Positions 8,475 through 16,478 of a DNA stretch of 64,000 nucleotides are shown here, one piece after another. Both the position numbers and the translations under genes were made by a program. The notes beneath the pieces were generated by a model, which did no database searches, had not been told where the DNA came from, and saw only the letters and a program-made list of their open reading frames with translations. Within the stretch, counting starts at the first letter, position 1. Each line of letters opens with the position of its first letter. Origin of the DNA: Streptomyces sp. cg36 (lineage in GTDB: Bacteria > Actinomycetota > Actinomycetes > Streptomycetales > Streptomycetaceae); NCBI RefSeq assembly GCF_041080675.1, contig NZ_CP163520.1, forward strand, positions 6,725,501 to 6,789,500, read 5' to 3'.

Positions 8475-8672
8475 TCAGCTCGCCGCCCGGCTCACCGGTA
8501 ACGCCCAGATCTGCGCCGAGTCGAAGAGGTCGGAGGCGCGCGGGTGCGCGGACTCGTCGTGGCAGTGGAAGGCGGCCCAGAACAGATCGCCGCGCAGGGC
8601 GTCGCCGGGTGCGTAGACGCGGTACACGTACTGCCGTCCGTCGACGGCGAGCAGGGCGACCATCCAGCACAT
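8475..8672 (-). CDS. Small conserved hypothetical protein, 65 aa
   Basis: A short protein starting MCWMVALLAVDGRQYVYRVY and ending SAQIWALPVSRAAS. GGAAGGGGG lies just upstream of the ATG, a convincing ribosome site. It looks like one compact alpha/beta unit with several aromatic residues and a Cys-His pair in the middle (FHCHDES). I recall no characterised homologue. It lies divergent from the Clp_N gene. Confidence 0.6.
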   Translation of the reverse strand: MCWMVALLAVDGRQYVYRVYAPGDALRGDLFWAAFHCHDESAHPRASDLFDSAQIWALPVSRAAS

Positions 8673-8905
8673 CGGGGCCCCCTTCCGCGGCAGCCGGGGC
8701 CGCTGTGTCGTACGGGAGGGGACGTGTGCGACGGCCTCGCGGTTGCCTACGAGGCGCGCGCCCGCCCTGCGCGCCCCTGAAAGGTAAAAACCGGAATCTC
8801 ATCCATAAGGAGGAGAACCCGGTCATCCGTACCCACCCAACGTCGGACGCGCAATGCTTCCCTGCGGGGATGCCCGACGGCGGTTCCGCCTGATGGGGTG
8901 AGAGG

Positions 8906-9406
8906 GTGCACCTCCCGATCCCAGCCGTCCCCGCCCCGGCCCCCGCCGCGCCCGACCTCGAAGCCAGGCTCACCGACGAGATGGCCTCGGTGGTGGCGGG
9001 CGCCCGCAGACGGGCGCTGCGCGACGGCGACCGGCAGATCGACACGGCCCATCTGCTCCACTCGCTGCTGGAGGCGGACCCGTCGGCGCGGGACGCCTTC
9101 GACGGCGGCCCGCAGCTGGCCCGGGTGCTCGGCTACCTGGTGCAGCGCTCCATCGGATACGGGCTGCGCTGGCAGGGCTCGGTGGAGGACTCGGGGGCGA
9201 TCCCGGCGCTCACCCAGCCCGGCTGGTCGCCCGCCGCCGTCACCGCGATGGAGACCGCGCTGTCCCGGGCGGCGGCCCGGCGCGACGCGCGGGTGCACGG
9301 CACCGACCTCCTCGCCGGGCTGCTGGCCGACCCCGAATGCCGCGCCGTGGAGGTCCTGGAGCACGCCGGGGCGGACGCGCGGGAGGTCGCGGCACGGCTC
9401 GCCTGA
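8906..9406 (+). CDS. Clp N-terminal (repeat) domain protein
   Basis: A 166-residue protein. Residues about 20-160 carry the double Clp_N repeat: RRALRDGDRQIDTAHLLHSLL in the first copy, and RDARVHGTDLLAGLLADP followed by LEHAGADAREVAARL in the second. There is no ATPase module. The repeat binds substrates or adaptors in ClpA/ClpC, and stand-alone copies may modulate Clp proteases. The GTG at 8906 is the only start in this frame after the TGA at 8891-8893. Its ribosome site is poor, and an AAGGAGGAG sequence with codons in the same frame lies upstream (see findings), so the true N-terminus is uncertain. Confidence 0.75.
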   Translation: MHLPIPAVPAPAPAAPDLEARLTDEMASVVAGARRRALRDGDRQIDTAHLLHSLLEADPSARDAFDGGPQLARVLGYLVQRSIGYGLRWQGSVEDSGAIPALTQPGWSPAAVTAMETALSRAAARRDARVHGTDLLAGLLADPECRAVEVLEHAGADAREVAARLA

Positions 9407-9470
9407 GCCCCGCCGTCTCGACAGGTGTCACAGGGGTGACGGTGCTGACTTCGCCTGTCATGATGTGCCG

Positions 9471-10472
9471 ATGCAGGCGACTCAGGGGAGAAACGCCGGC
9501 CTGGGCTTCGCCCTGGGCTCGGCGTTCGCGTTCGGTGGATCGGGCGTCGCGGCCAAGCCGCTGATCGAGGCGGGGCTCGACCCGCTGCACGTGGTGTGGC
9601 TGCGGGTGACCGGCGCCGCGCTCGTCATGCTGCCCGTGGCCTGGCGCCACCGCGGCCTGCTGCTGCGCCGCCCCGCGCTGCTCACGGGGTTCGGGCTGCT
9701 CGCCGTCGCGGGCGTCCAGGCGTGCTACTTCGCCGCGATATCCCGCATCCCCGTCGGCGTCGCCCTGCTCGTGGAGTACCTGGCGCCCGCCCTCGTCCTC
9801 GGCTGGGTCCGGTTCGTCCAGCGCAGGCCGGTGAGCCGGGCCGCCGCCGTCGGCGTGGTGCTCGCGGTCGGCGGGCTGGCCTCCGTCGTGGAGATCTGGT
9901 CCGGGCTGAGCTTCGACGTCCTCGGACTGCTGCTCGCGCTCGGCGCGGCCTGCTGCCAGGTCGGCTACTTCGTCCTGTCCGACCAGGGCGGCGACACCGA
10001 TGACGCCCCCGACCCGCTGGGCGTCATCGCGTACGGCCTGCTCATCGGCTCCCTGCTGCTCACCCTGGTCGCCCGCCCCTGGGGCATGGACTGGTCGGTG
10101 CTCGGCTCCGGCGTCGACATGAACGGCTCCCGGGTGCCCGCCGCGCTGCTGCTCGGCTGGATCGTGCTGATCGCCACCGTGATCGCGTACGTCACCGGGG
10201 TGATCTCGGTGCGCCGCCTCTCGCCGCAGGTCGCCGGGGTGGTCGCCTGTCTGGAGGCCGTCATCGCGACCGTGCTGGCCTGGGTGCTGCTGGGCGAGCA
10301 CCTGGCCGCGCCGCAGATCGCGGGCGGCGCGGTGGTCCTGGTCGGCGCCTTCATCGCGCAGTCCGCCGCCCCCAGGGAAGCGAGCGGGCCGGTGGCCGGC
10401 GGGGACGCGCATCCGCTGCCCGCGCCCGGCGCCCCCGAAGACCGTTTGTCCGCCAGCGGGACCGCGCTCTAA
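9471..10472 (+). CDS. EamA (DMT) family transporter
   Basis: A 333-residue membrane protein with about ten hydrophobic helices in two EamA repeats. Repeat 1 runs from GLGFALGSAFAFGGSGVAAK to about residue 145. Repeat 2 ends at VACLEAVIATVLAWVLLGEHL near residue 275. A hydrophilic tail of about 35 residues follows. EamA proteins export amino acids or other small metabolites across the plasma membrane. It is the first of two adjacent EamA genes separated by 231 bp. No nearby enzyme hints at the substrate. Confidence 0.9.
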   Translation: MQATQGRNAGLGFALGSAFAFGGSGVAAKPLIEAGLDPLHVVWLRVTGAALVMLPVAWRHRGLLLRRPALLTGFGLLAVAGVQACYFAAISRIPVGVALLVEYLAPALVLGWVRFVQRRPVSRAAAVGVVLAVGGLASVVEIWSGLSFDVLGLLLALGAACCQVGYFVLSDQGGDTDDAPDPLGVIAYGLLIGSLLLTLVARPWGMDWSVLGSGVDMNGSRVPAALLLGWIVLIATVIAYVTGVISVRRLSPQVAGVVACLEAVIATVLAWVLLGEHLAAPQIAGGAVVLVGAFIAQSAAPREASGPVAGGDAHPLPAPGAPEDRLSASGTAL

Positions 10473-10482
10473 GGTGACGCCC

Positions 10483-10518
10483 ATGCATTCGACCGTACTG
10501 CCGCCTCCCGCCGCGTAA
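10483..10518 (+). CDS. Possible 11-aa leader peptide (MHSTVLPPPAA)
   Basis: AAGGTGAC at 10471-10478 followed by ATG at 10483 and TAA at 10516 gives a complete mini-gene beginning just past the stop of the preceding EamA gene. The peptide ends with three prolines and two alanines. Immediately after the stop, GCCGCG and CGCGGGCGGC can form a small hairpin. It precedes an EamA exporter by 185 nt, a layout resembling an attenuator leader. TAA stops are unusual in this genome. Nothing beyond position and ribosome site supports it. Confidence 0.35.
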   Translation: MHSTVLPPPAA

Positions 10519-10703
10519 CGCGGGCGGCGCATCCCAGAGCCTGTCGGTGACCCCGTCGTTCGCCCGGAGAGCGGGCGCGGCGGCGGTGCGCGGCCAGGCT
10601 CGCCCAGACGAGGACCGGGCTCGGGCAGTCCCCGAGCGGCTCGTCGCTGCCCGCGTACTCCAGGCATGCGACCCCTTCCCGTCTTCCTCTCCGGAGTACG
10701 TAC

Positions 10704-11660
10704 GTGTCGAACCCCTCCTCCGCCCTGCCCGTCGGGCGCGGACTCCTCTACCTCGTCTTCGCCGGTGTCGCCTGGGGCACCGCGGGCGGCGCCGCCGCGC
10801 TGGTCTTCGGCGCCAGTGACCTCGGCCCGCTCGCCCTCTCCTTCTGGCGCTGCGTCGGCGGTCTCGCGCTGCTGCTCGCCGCCCGCGCGCTGCGGCGGCG
10901 CCGGGAGCCGCTCGCCCCGGCCGGACCCCGGCGCCGCGCGCTGCTGCGGATCCTCGGGAACGGCGTCGGCCTGGCCGTCTTCCAGAGCGCCTACTTCGCG
11001 GCCGTCGCCTCGACCGGGCTCGCCGTGGCGACCGTCGTCTGCCTCGGTGCCGGGCCCGTACTGATCGCGCTCGGGGCGCGGCTCGCCCTCGGCGAGCGGA
11101 TCGGCGGCGCCGGGCTGACCGCCGCCGCCGGGGCGCTCGCCGGACTGGCGGTGCTGGTCCTCGGCAACGGCGGCGGCGCGGTGCGGCCCGCCGGGGTGCT
11201 GCTCGCCCTGCTCTCGGCCGCCGGTTACGCGGGGATCACCCTGCTCACCCGGTGGCTCGGCCGCGACGGGGCACCCGCCGACCCGTCCGCCACGACCGCC
11301 CGGGCGTTCGCGGTCGCCTCGGTCCTGCTGCTCCCGCTCGCGGGCGCGGAGGGGCTGGTGCCGCACACGGCCGAGCCGGTACGGGTGGCCGCGCTGCTGC
11401 TGTACGTGGCCGCGGTGCCCACCGCGCTCGCCTACGCGCTCTACTTCGCGGGCGCGGCCGTCGTCCGCTCCGCCACCGTCTCCGTGATCATGCTCCTGGA
11501 GCCGGTGAGCGCGGCGCTGCTGGCGGTCGCGGTCCTCGGGGAGCACCTGAGCGCCGCCACCGTCGGGGGCACCGCGCTGCTGCTGGTCGCGGTGGTGGGG
11601 CTGGCGGGCGCCGAGGCCCGGCTGGCGGCGCGGGCCCGGCGGCCGGTGGCCGGGGTCTGA
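10704..11660 (+). CDS. EamA (DMT) family transporter
   Basis: A 318-residue protein with ten predicted membrane helices. Repeat 1 starts [20 protein letters not shown], and repeat 2 ends in [18 protein letters not shown], the EamA signature. GTG at 10704 has CCGGAG a few bases upstream. It is probably an exporter of a small metabolite. It lies downstream of another EamA gene and of the possible leader peptide at 10483. It is convergent with the PPOX-family gene, leaving only 3 nt between stops. Confidence 0.88.
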   Translation: MSNPSSALPVGRGLLYLVFAGVAWGTAGGAAALVFGASDLGPLALSFWRCVGGLALLLAARALRRRREPLAPAGPRRRALLRILGNGVGLAVFQSAYFAAVASTGLAVATVVCLGAGPVLIALGARLALGERIGGAGLTAAAGALAGLAVLVLGNGGGAVRPAGVLLALLSAAGYAGITLLTRWLGRDGAPADPSATTARAFAVASVLLLPLAGAEGLVPHTAEPVRVAALLLYVAAVPTALAYALYFAGAAVVRSATVSVIMLLEPVSAALLAVAVLGEHLSAATVGGTALLLVAVVGLAGAEARLAARARRPVAGV

Positions 11661-11663
11661 CCG

Positions 11664-12326
11664 TCACAGCGCGGCCAGGTACTCCGGCAGTGCCACCGAC
11701 GGGTCGAGGTCGGCGGCCGGGAGCGGCTCGCCGTAGCCGCGCGCCAGCGGGAGCACGCCCGTCCAGTGGGGGAGCGCGCTGTCCTCGGGCTCGTCCTTGG
11801 GGCCGCCGGTGCGGATCTTCGCCGAGACCTCGTCGAGGTCGAGGCGGACGACGGCGGTCGCGGCGAGCTCCTTGGCGTTGGCCGGGCGGGAGTCGGCGGA
11901 CCGGCCCGGCACCACCTGGTCGACGATCGCGTCCAGCGCGGTCCGCCGCTCCTCGGGGTCGGTGACCTCGTACGCGGTGCCCAGGACCACGACCGAGCGG
12001 TAGTTGACCGAGTGGTGGAAGGCGGAGCGGGCCAGGACCAGCCCGTCGACGTGGGTGACGGTCAGACAGACCGGGAGCCCCGCGGCGGTCCCGCCCGCCG
12101 TCCGCAGCGGGCGCGAGCCGGTCGAGCCGTGCACGTACAGCCGCCGGCCGACCCGTCCGTACAGCGTGGGCAGGACGACGGGCGCGCCGTCGCGCACGAA
12201 GCCGAGGTGGCAGAGGTATCCGTCGTCGAGTATCGCGTGCACCGTCTCGTGGTCGTAGGCGGCCCGCTCGCGCGAGCGGGTGGGCACGGTGCGCGCGGTG
12301 GGCTCGTAGGCGGCGGTGTCCGGCAT
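11664..12326 (-). CDS. Pyridoxamine 5'-phosphate oxidase family (FMN-binding) protein
   Basis: A 220-residue split-barrel flavin-binding protein. ILDDGYLCHLGFVRDGAPVV is the first strand pair, VLPTLYGRVGRRLYVHGS continues, and RSVVVLGTAYEVTDPEER gives the rest of the barrel. The start at 12326 is chosen over the ATG at 12338 because GGAGAG lies 6 nt upstream. It is divergent from a MocR-type regulator, which itself carries a PLP aminotransferase fold. This pairing is common, and the regulator probably controls this gene. The actual reaction is unknown; a vitamin B6-linked role is inference from context. Confidence 0.85.
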   Translation of the reverse strand: MPDTAAYEPTARTVPTRSRERAAYDHETVHAILDDGYLCHLGFVRDGAPVVLPTLYGRVGRRLYVHGSTGSRPLRTAGGTAAGLPVCLTVTHVDGLVLARSAFHHSVNYRSVVVLGTAYEVTDPEERRTALDAIVDQVVPGRSADSRPANAKELAATAVVRLDLDEVSAKIRTGGPKDEPEDSALPHWTGVLPLARGYGEPLPAADLDPSVALPEYLAAL

Positions 12327-12354
12327 TGCGCTCTCCATTGCACTAGTGCATAAT
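12326..12354 (+). promoter_or_regulatory. mocR promoter with 12-bp palindrome TGCACTAGTGCA
   Basis: TTGCGC at 12326-12331 and CATAAT at 12349-12354 are spaced by 17 bp, a good vegetative promoter. The -10 lies 7 nt before the GTG at 12362, so the mocR mRNA should be leaderless. The perfect palindrome TGCACTAGTGCA at 12339-12350 sits between -35 and -10 and also overlaps the start region of the divergent gene, so one bound protein could affect both directions. Confidence 0.65.
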
Positions 12355-12361
12355 CTGCTTT

Positions 12362-13693
12362 GTGCTAGGAGAATATCGGATCGCGGGCCGCCGTGCCGCG
12401 GAGATTGCCGCCGACGTGGAGCGCGCGGTGGGCGCGGGAGAGCTGGAGCCGGGTCAACTGCTGCCGCCGATGCGGGAGTTGGCGGCCGACCTCGGGGTCA
12501 ATCCCAATACGGTCGCCGCCGCCTACCGGCTGCTGCGCGACCGGGGCGTCATCGAGACCGCCGGGCGGCGCGGCAGCCGGGTGCGCCCGCGCCCCGCCAG
12601 CACCGCGCGCGACGCCCAGCGCATCGAGGTGCCCACCGGCGTGCGCAACGTGGCGGACGGCAACCCGGACCCCGCCCTGCTGCCGCCGCTGGGCGGGGCG
12701 CTGGCCGCCGCCGCCCGCGACCACGCCGAACGGCCCACGCTGTACGGGCGGGAGCCGGTGGACCCGGAGCTCGCCCGGCTGGCCCGCGCGGCCTTCGACG
12801 CCGACGGGGTGCCCGAGGGGCCGGTCGGGGTCTTCTCCGGCTCGCTCGACGCCATCGAGCGGGTGCTCGCCGCGCATCTGCGGCCCGGCGACGCGGTCGC
12901 CATCGAGGACCCGGGCTGGGGCGCGCTGCTCGATCTGGTCCCGGCGCTCGGACTGCGCCCGGTGCCGGTCGCGCTGGACGACGAGGGGCCGCTGCCCGAA
13001 GCCGTGGACGCCGCTCTCGCGGCGGGCGCCCGGGCGCTGGTCGTCACCTGCCGGGCGCAGAACCCGACCGGCGCGGCCGTCGGCCCGGCCCGTGCCCGCG
13101 CGCTGCGTGGAGTCCTCGCCGCGCACCCCGGGGTGCTGCTCATCGAGGACGACCACGGGCACGGGATGGTGGACGTGCCGCTCAGCCCGCTGTCGCCGGT
13201 CACCGGGCACTGGGCCTTCGTCCGGTCGGTGGCCAAGGCGTACGGGCCGGACCTGCGGCTCGCCCTGGTCACCGGTGACGCGGTCACCCTGGACCGGGTG
13301 CGCGGCCGGCAGCGGCTCGGCCCCGGCTGGGTCAGCCGGATCCTCCAGCGGACCGTCGTCCACCTGTGGACCTCGCAGGCGCTCGACGCCTCCCGGGTGG
13401 CCCGCTCGTACGGGGAGCGCCGGGACACCCTGGTGCGGGCGCTGCGGCGGCGGGGCGTCGAGGCGCACGGGCGCAGCGGGTTCAGCGTGTGGGTGCCGGT
13501 GCCCGACGAGACGGCGGCGGTGGCGCGGCTGCTGCACGCCGGGTGGGCGGTGGCGCCGGGCGCGCGCTTCCGGATGGCGTCGCCGCCGGGCATCCGGCTG
13601 ACCGTCTCCACGCTCGCCCCGGACGACATCGGCCCCGCCGCCGACGCGGTGGCGGCGGCCACCGGGTCGGCGCCGGGGCGCAGATACGACTAG
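12362..13693 (+). CDS. MocR-type regulator (GntR HTH + aminotransferase I/II)
   Basis: A 443-residue protein. Residues about 1-75 are a GntR winged helix (PGQLLPPMRELAADLGVNPN, then TVAAAYRLLRDRGVIE). Residues about 95-435 form a fold-type I aminotransferase domain, with PLP lysine K292 in FVRSVAKAYGP. MocR proteins such as PdxR and GabR sense PLP or amine adducts. The divergent gene encodes a PNPOx-fold protein, which fits B6-related control (inference). GTG at 12362 lacks a ribosome site and lies 7 nt after a -10 hexamer, indicating a leaderless transcript. Confidence 0.9.
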   Translation: MLGEYRIAGRRAAEIAADVERAVGAGELEPGQLLPPMRELAADLGVNPNTVAAAYRLLRDRGVIETAGRRGSRVRPRPASTARDAQRIEVPTGVRNVADGNPDPALLPPLGGALAAAARDHAERPTLYGREPVDPELARLARAAFDADGVPEGPVGVFSGSLDAIERVLAAHLRPGDAVAIEDPGWGALLDLVPALGLRPVPVALDDEGPLPEAVDAALAAGARALVVTCRAQNPTGAAVGPARARALRGVLAAHPGVLLIEDDHGHGMVDVPLSPLSPVTGHWAFVRSVAKAYGPDLRLALVTGDAVTLDRVRGRQRLGPGWVSRILQRTVVHLWTSQALDASRVARSYGERRDTLVRALRRRGVEAHGRSGFSVWVPVPDETAAVARLLHAGWAVAPGARFRMASPPGIRLTVSTLAPDDIGPAADAVAAATGSAPGRRYD

Positions 13694-13708
13694 GGCGACG
13701 ACCAGCGC

Positions 13709-14728
13709 CTACGGCTGGGGCCGGGCGGCCTGCTCGGGGGCGGGTTCCCGGGCGGCGGCCGAGGGGTCCTCGGGGCCGGTCCGGGGCGTGGGGCGGCTCT
13801 GCGTCAGGGCCGCGCCCGCGAGGACGATCACCGCGCCGACCGGGGTGTTCCAGCTCAGGCCCTCGCCGAGCAGACCAACCCCGGCGGCGGTGGCGATGAC
13901 CGGGATGAAGTAGGTGACCATCTGGGCGGTGGTCGGGCCGACCTCGTTGACCAGGCCGTACTGGACCAGCACCGCGAGGCCGGTGCCGAAGGCGCCGAGC
14001 GCCGCGACGGCCAGCAGCGGCACGGCCGGGAACGAGGTCGGGAAACCCGCGAACAGCGGGGTGACCAGCGCGAGTTGCAGGGTCGCCAGACCGAGCTGGG
14101 AGCCGATCAGCGACAGGTTGGAGTGGCCCGAGCCCGCCAGCGTCCGGCGGACGTAGATCCAGCCGACCGGGTAGCAGAGCGAGGCCAGCAGGGCCAGGGC
14201 CGTGCCCGTCAGGTCCAGGCCGTCGAAGCCCTGCCAGGCGCCCAGGACCGTGAGCACCCCGAGGAAGCCGAGGCCCAGGCCCGCCACCCGGCGCCGGGTG
14301 GGCCGGTCCTCGGAGAGCGCCACCAGCGACAGGGCCATGCCCCACAGCGGTGAGGTCGCGTTGCAGATCCCGGCCAGGGTGGAGGGGATCGTCAGCTCCG
14401 AGTAGGCGAAGAGGGAGAACGGCAGCGCGTTCAGGAGCAGCGCCGCGACCGTCAGGTGCAGCCAGGTGCGCCGGCCGCGCGGCAGCCGCTCCCGCTTGAC
14501 GGCCATGGCCGCGGCGAGCACCGCCGTACCGAAGAACAGCCGCCCGAAGGTGACCTGGAAGGGGGCGTAGCCGTCGGTGCCGACCTTGATCAGCAGGAAG
14601 CTGAAGCCCCATATCAGCGAGAGCGCCGCGAACCGCAGGCGCCAGTCCAGCGCCGGACGGCGGTGCGCCGGTGCGGTGGTGGGGGAGGCGGGGGGCGACT
14701 GGGGCCGGGAGGAGGCGACGGTGCTCAT
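13709..14728 (-). CDS. EamA (DMT) family transporter
   Basis: A 339-residue protein with ten membrane helices. The first helix is LRFAALSLIWGFSFLLIKVG, and the second EamA repeat ends with VGLLGEGLSWNTPVGAVIVL. The hydrophilic N-terminal 30 residues are Pro/Ser-rich, and the tail is Pro-rich. The ATG at 14728 fits the family length. It is divergent from a LysR regulator gene starting at 14803, a standard arrangement in which the regulator controls the exporter. The substrate is not known. Confidence 0.9.
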   Translation of the reverse strand: MSTVASSRPQSPPASPTTAPAHRRPALDWRLRFAALSLIWGFSFLLIKVGTDGYAPFQVTFGRLFFGTAVLAAAMAVKRERLPRGRRTWLHLTVAALLLNALPFSLFAYSELTIPSTLAGICNATSPLWGMALSLVALSEDRPTRRRVAGLGLGFLGVLTVLGAWQGFDGLDLTGTALALLASLCYPVGWIYVRRTLAGSGHSNLSLIGSQLGLATLQLALVTPLFAGFPTSFPAVPLLAVAALGAFGTGLAVLVQYGLVNEVGPTTAQMVTYFIPVIATAAGVGLLGEGLSWNTPVGAVIVLAGAALTQSRPTPRTGPEDPSAAAREPAPEQAARPQP

Positions 14729-14802
14729 GACCGTCAGCTTGGGGTGTTCAACCTCGTAGCACAAGCGAGAAAACGTGGACCGGTTCGGTTAGCATCGCTT
14801 AT

Positions 14803-15708
14803 ATGTTGAATCTGGAGCGCCTGCGGACCCTCGACGCGGTGGCCCGCCACGGCTCGGTCGGCGGCGCCGCCGACAATCTGCACGTGACGACCTCGGCCGT
14901 CTCCCAGCAACTGGCCAAGCTGGAGCGGGAGGCGGGCCAGCCGCTGCTCGCCAAGAGCGGGCGGGGCGTGCGGCTCACCGACGCCGGGCGGCTGCTCGCC
15001 GAGCACGCCGCGCGGATCCTCTCCCAGGTCCAGGTCGCCCAGGCCGATCTGGAGGCCCAGCGCGGCCGGGTGGTGGGCGAGCTGCGGATCGCGGGCTTCG
15101 CCACCGCCGCGCGCGGCCTCTTCCCGGCCGCGCTCACCGCGCTGCGCGCCGACCACCCCCAGCTGTCGGTGCGCTCCGACGAGCTGGAGGCGGACGAGTC
15201 GGTGCGCGGCGTGCAGCTCGGCGACCTCGATCTGGCGGTGGTGCTCGACTGGTACAACAGGCCGCTGCCGCTGCCCGACGGGCTGGCCAAGCGCTCGCTG
15301 CTGGACGACCTCGCGGATGTGGCGATGCCGGCCGGGCACCCCCTCGCGGGCGAGGAGGCGGTGGAGCTGGAGCAGTTCGCCGAGGACGAGTGGATCACCT
15401 GGCCGGAGGGCGAGTTCTGCCACGACTGGCTGATGTTCACGCTGCGCGGCAAGGGCGTCGAGCCGAGGATCGGCCATGTGGCGCGCGAGCACACCACCCA
15501 ACTGGCCCTGGTGGAGGCCGGGTTGGGGGTGAGCGTGGCGCCGCGCCTGGGGCGCGGTCCGGTGCCGGACGGGGTGCGGGTGGTGCCCGTGAGGGGCGCG
15601 ATGCACCGCCATGTGTACGCGGTGTGGCGCGCGGACGCGGACGGTCGCCCCTCGGTCCGGGCGGCGGTCGAGGCGCTGGCGCGGGCGGGCGCGCGGCTCA
15701 CCCACTGA
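14803..15708 (+). CDS. LysR family transcriptional regulator
   Basis: A 301-residue regulator. The HTH covers residues 1-60 (LNLERLRTLDAVARHGSVGG, then HVTTSAVSQQLAKLEREAGQ). The effector-binding domain spans about residues 90-295. TAGCAT at 14790-14795 lies 7 nt before the ATG with no ribosome site, so the message is probably leaderless. It is divergent from the EamA exporter gene and likely regulates it. It is followed at once by a 20-nt tandem repeat array. Confidence 0.92.
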   Translation: MLNLERLRTLDAVARHGSVGGAADNLHVTTSAVSQQLAKLEREAGQPLLAKSGRGVRLTDAGRLLAEHAARILSQVQVAQADLEAQRGRVVGELRIAGFATAARGLFPAALTALRADHPQLSVRSDELEADESVRGVQLGDLDLAVVLDWYNRPLPLPDGLAKRSLLDDLADVAMPAGHPLAGEEAVELEQFAEDEWITWPEGEFCHDWLMFTLRGKGVEPRIGHVAREHTTQLALVEAGLGVSVAPRLGRGPVPDGVRVVPVRGAMHRHVYAVWRADADGRPSVRAAVEALARAGARLTH

Positions 15709-15889
15709 GGTGCGGGCGCCGGGCTCAGGCGCGGGCCCCGGGCCCGAGGCACGGGCGCCGCGCCAGAAAGTGCGGGGGAGCCGGGCCCGAGGCAGGGACG
15801 CCGGGCCTGAAGTGCGGGCCCCGGGCCCGAGGCGCGGGCGCCGCGCCTGAATGCGGGGCGCCGGGCCCGAAAGCGCGGCCACCGGGCCG
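15709..15889. repeat. Nine imperfect copies of a ~20-nt GC-rich unit
   Basis: Between the LysR stop and the convergent PPOX stop the sequence resolves into about nine units of 19-23 nt with consensus close to GGCGCGGGCGCCGGGCCCGA. The period is not a multiple of three, and all three frames on the plus strand lack a good start, so it is not coding. Each unit is self-complementary around GGCGCC or GGGCCC, so RNA from either strand would fold strongly. It may serve as a composite bidirectional terminator. Confidence 0.75.
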
Positions 15890-15891
15890 TT

Positions 15892-16368
15892 TTACCGCTC
15901 GAACGCCCCGCCCAGTTTCCGGAAGTCCCACGACACGATCGCGTCCGGGGTCAGCCGGAGCCAGGCGTGCCCGCCGTCGTGGACCATCTCGGGCAGGCCG
16001 AAGTTCTTGGCGGCGAACTCGGCCTCCACGCCGTCCAGTTCGGCGCAGGGCTCGCCGGTGCGGGGCGCCTCGCCGACCGGTACCGCCGTGCCCCGCAGCT
16101 CGACCCCGCGCAGCTCCCCGTACGACTCGCCCGCGTCCACCACCACCGCGATCCGGGGGTCCTTGGCCAGCTGCGACCAGCGCAGGCTGCGGGTGACCGA
16201 GTAGAGCCACAGCGAGCTTCCGTCCCACACGTACCAGAGGGCGCCGACGTGCGGGCGGCCGTCGGAGGCGACCGTGGCGACCCGGCAGGTGCGCTGTTCG
16301 GCGAGGAACGCGTCGCGCTCGCCGTCCGTCATCATGATCCGGCGGCCCCGGCGCTGGGTGGTGGCCAT
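15892..16368 (-). CDS. Pyridoxamine 5'-phosphate oxidase family protein (F420/FMN split barrel)
   Basis: A 158-residue split-barrel protein. DAFLAEQRTCRVATVASDGR, followed by PHVGALWYVWDG, forms the first part of the barrel, and LAKDPRIAVVVDAGESYGEL the second. The C-terminus has VSWDFRKLGGAF, a motif common in actinobacterial F420-dependent PPOX-class enzymes. AAGGAG precedes the ATG. It probably acts on a small organic substrate with a deazaflavin or flavin. It is divergent from the isochorismatase-fold gene. Confidence 0.88.
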   Translation of the reverse strand: MATTQRRGRRIMMTDGERDAFLAEQRTCRVATVASDGRPHVGALWYVWDGSSLWLYSVTRSLRWSQLAKDPRIAVVVDAGESYGELRGVELRGTAVPVGEAPRTGEPCAELDGVEAEFAAKNFGLPEMVHDGGHAWLRLTPDAIVSWDFRKLGGAFER

Positions 16369-16478
16369 CTGCGGCTCCTTCGCGTCGACAGCGGTGCGCC
16401 TGCCAGCTTTCTGACTAGGTGTCAGAAATCATGGCGTGCCCTTCCCTCGTCGCGCAATGGCCGTTAGCCTCCCGCGCC

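Noticed and set aside
7915-9045. A 376-codon version of the SRPBCC gene starting at 9045
   Set aside because: Its N-terminal part is antisense to the Clp_N gene and overlaps the 65-aa gene. The ribosome site and family start point to 8343.
10536-10570. Sequence TGTCGGTG resembling the damage-promoter core
   Set aside because: The base before it is C, and after eight bases the -10 position reads GTTCGC instead of TANNNT, so it is not a PafBC-type promoter.
9240-11546. Open frame of 768 codons opposite the two EamA genes
   Set aside because: The product is Gly/Glu/Asp/His-rich without domains and lies antisense to two clear transporter genes.
15709-15889. The 20-nt repeats as a CRISPR or a coding repeat
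   Set aside because: Units are directly adjacent with no spacers, vary among themselves and have a period not divisible by three.
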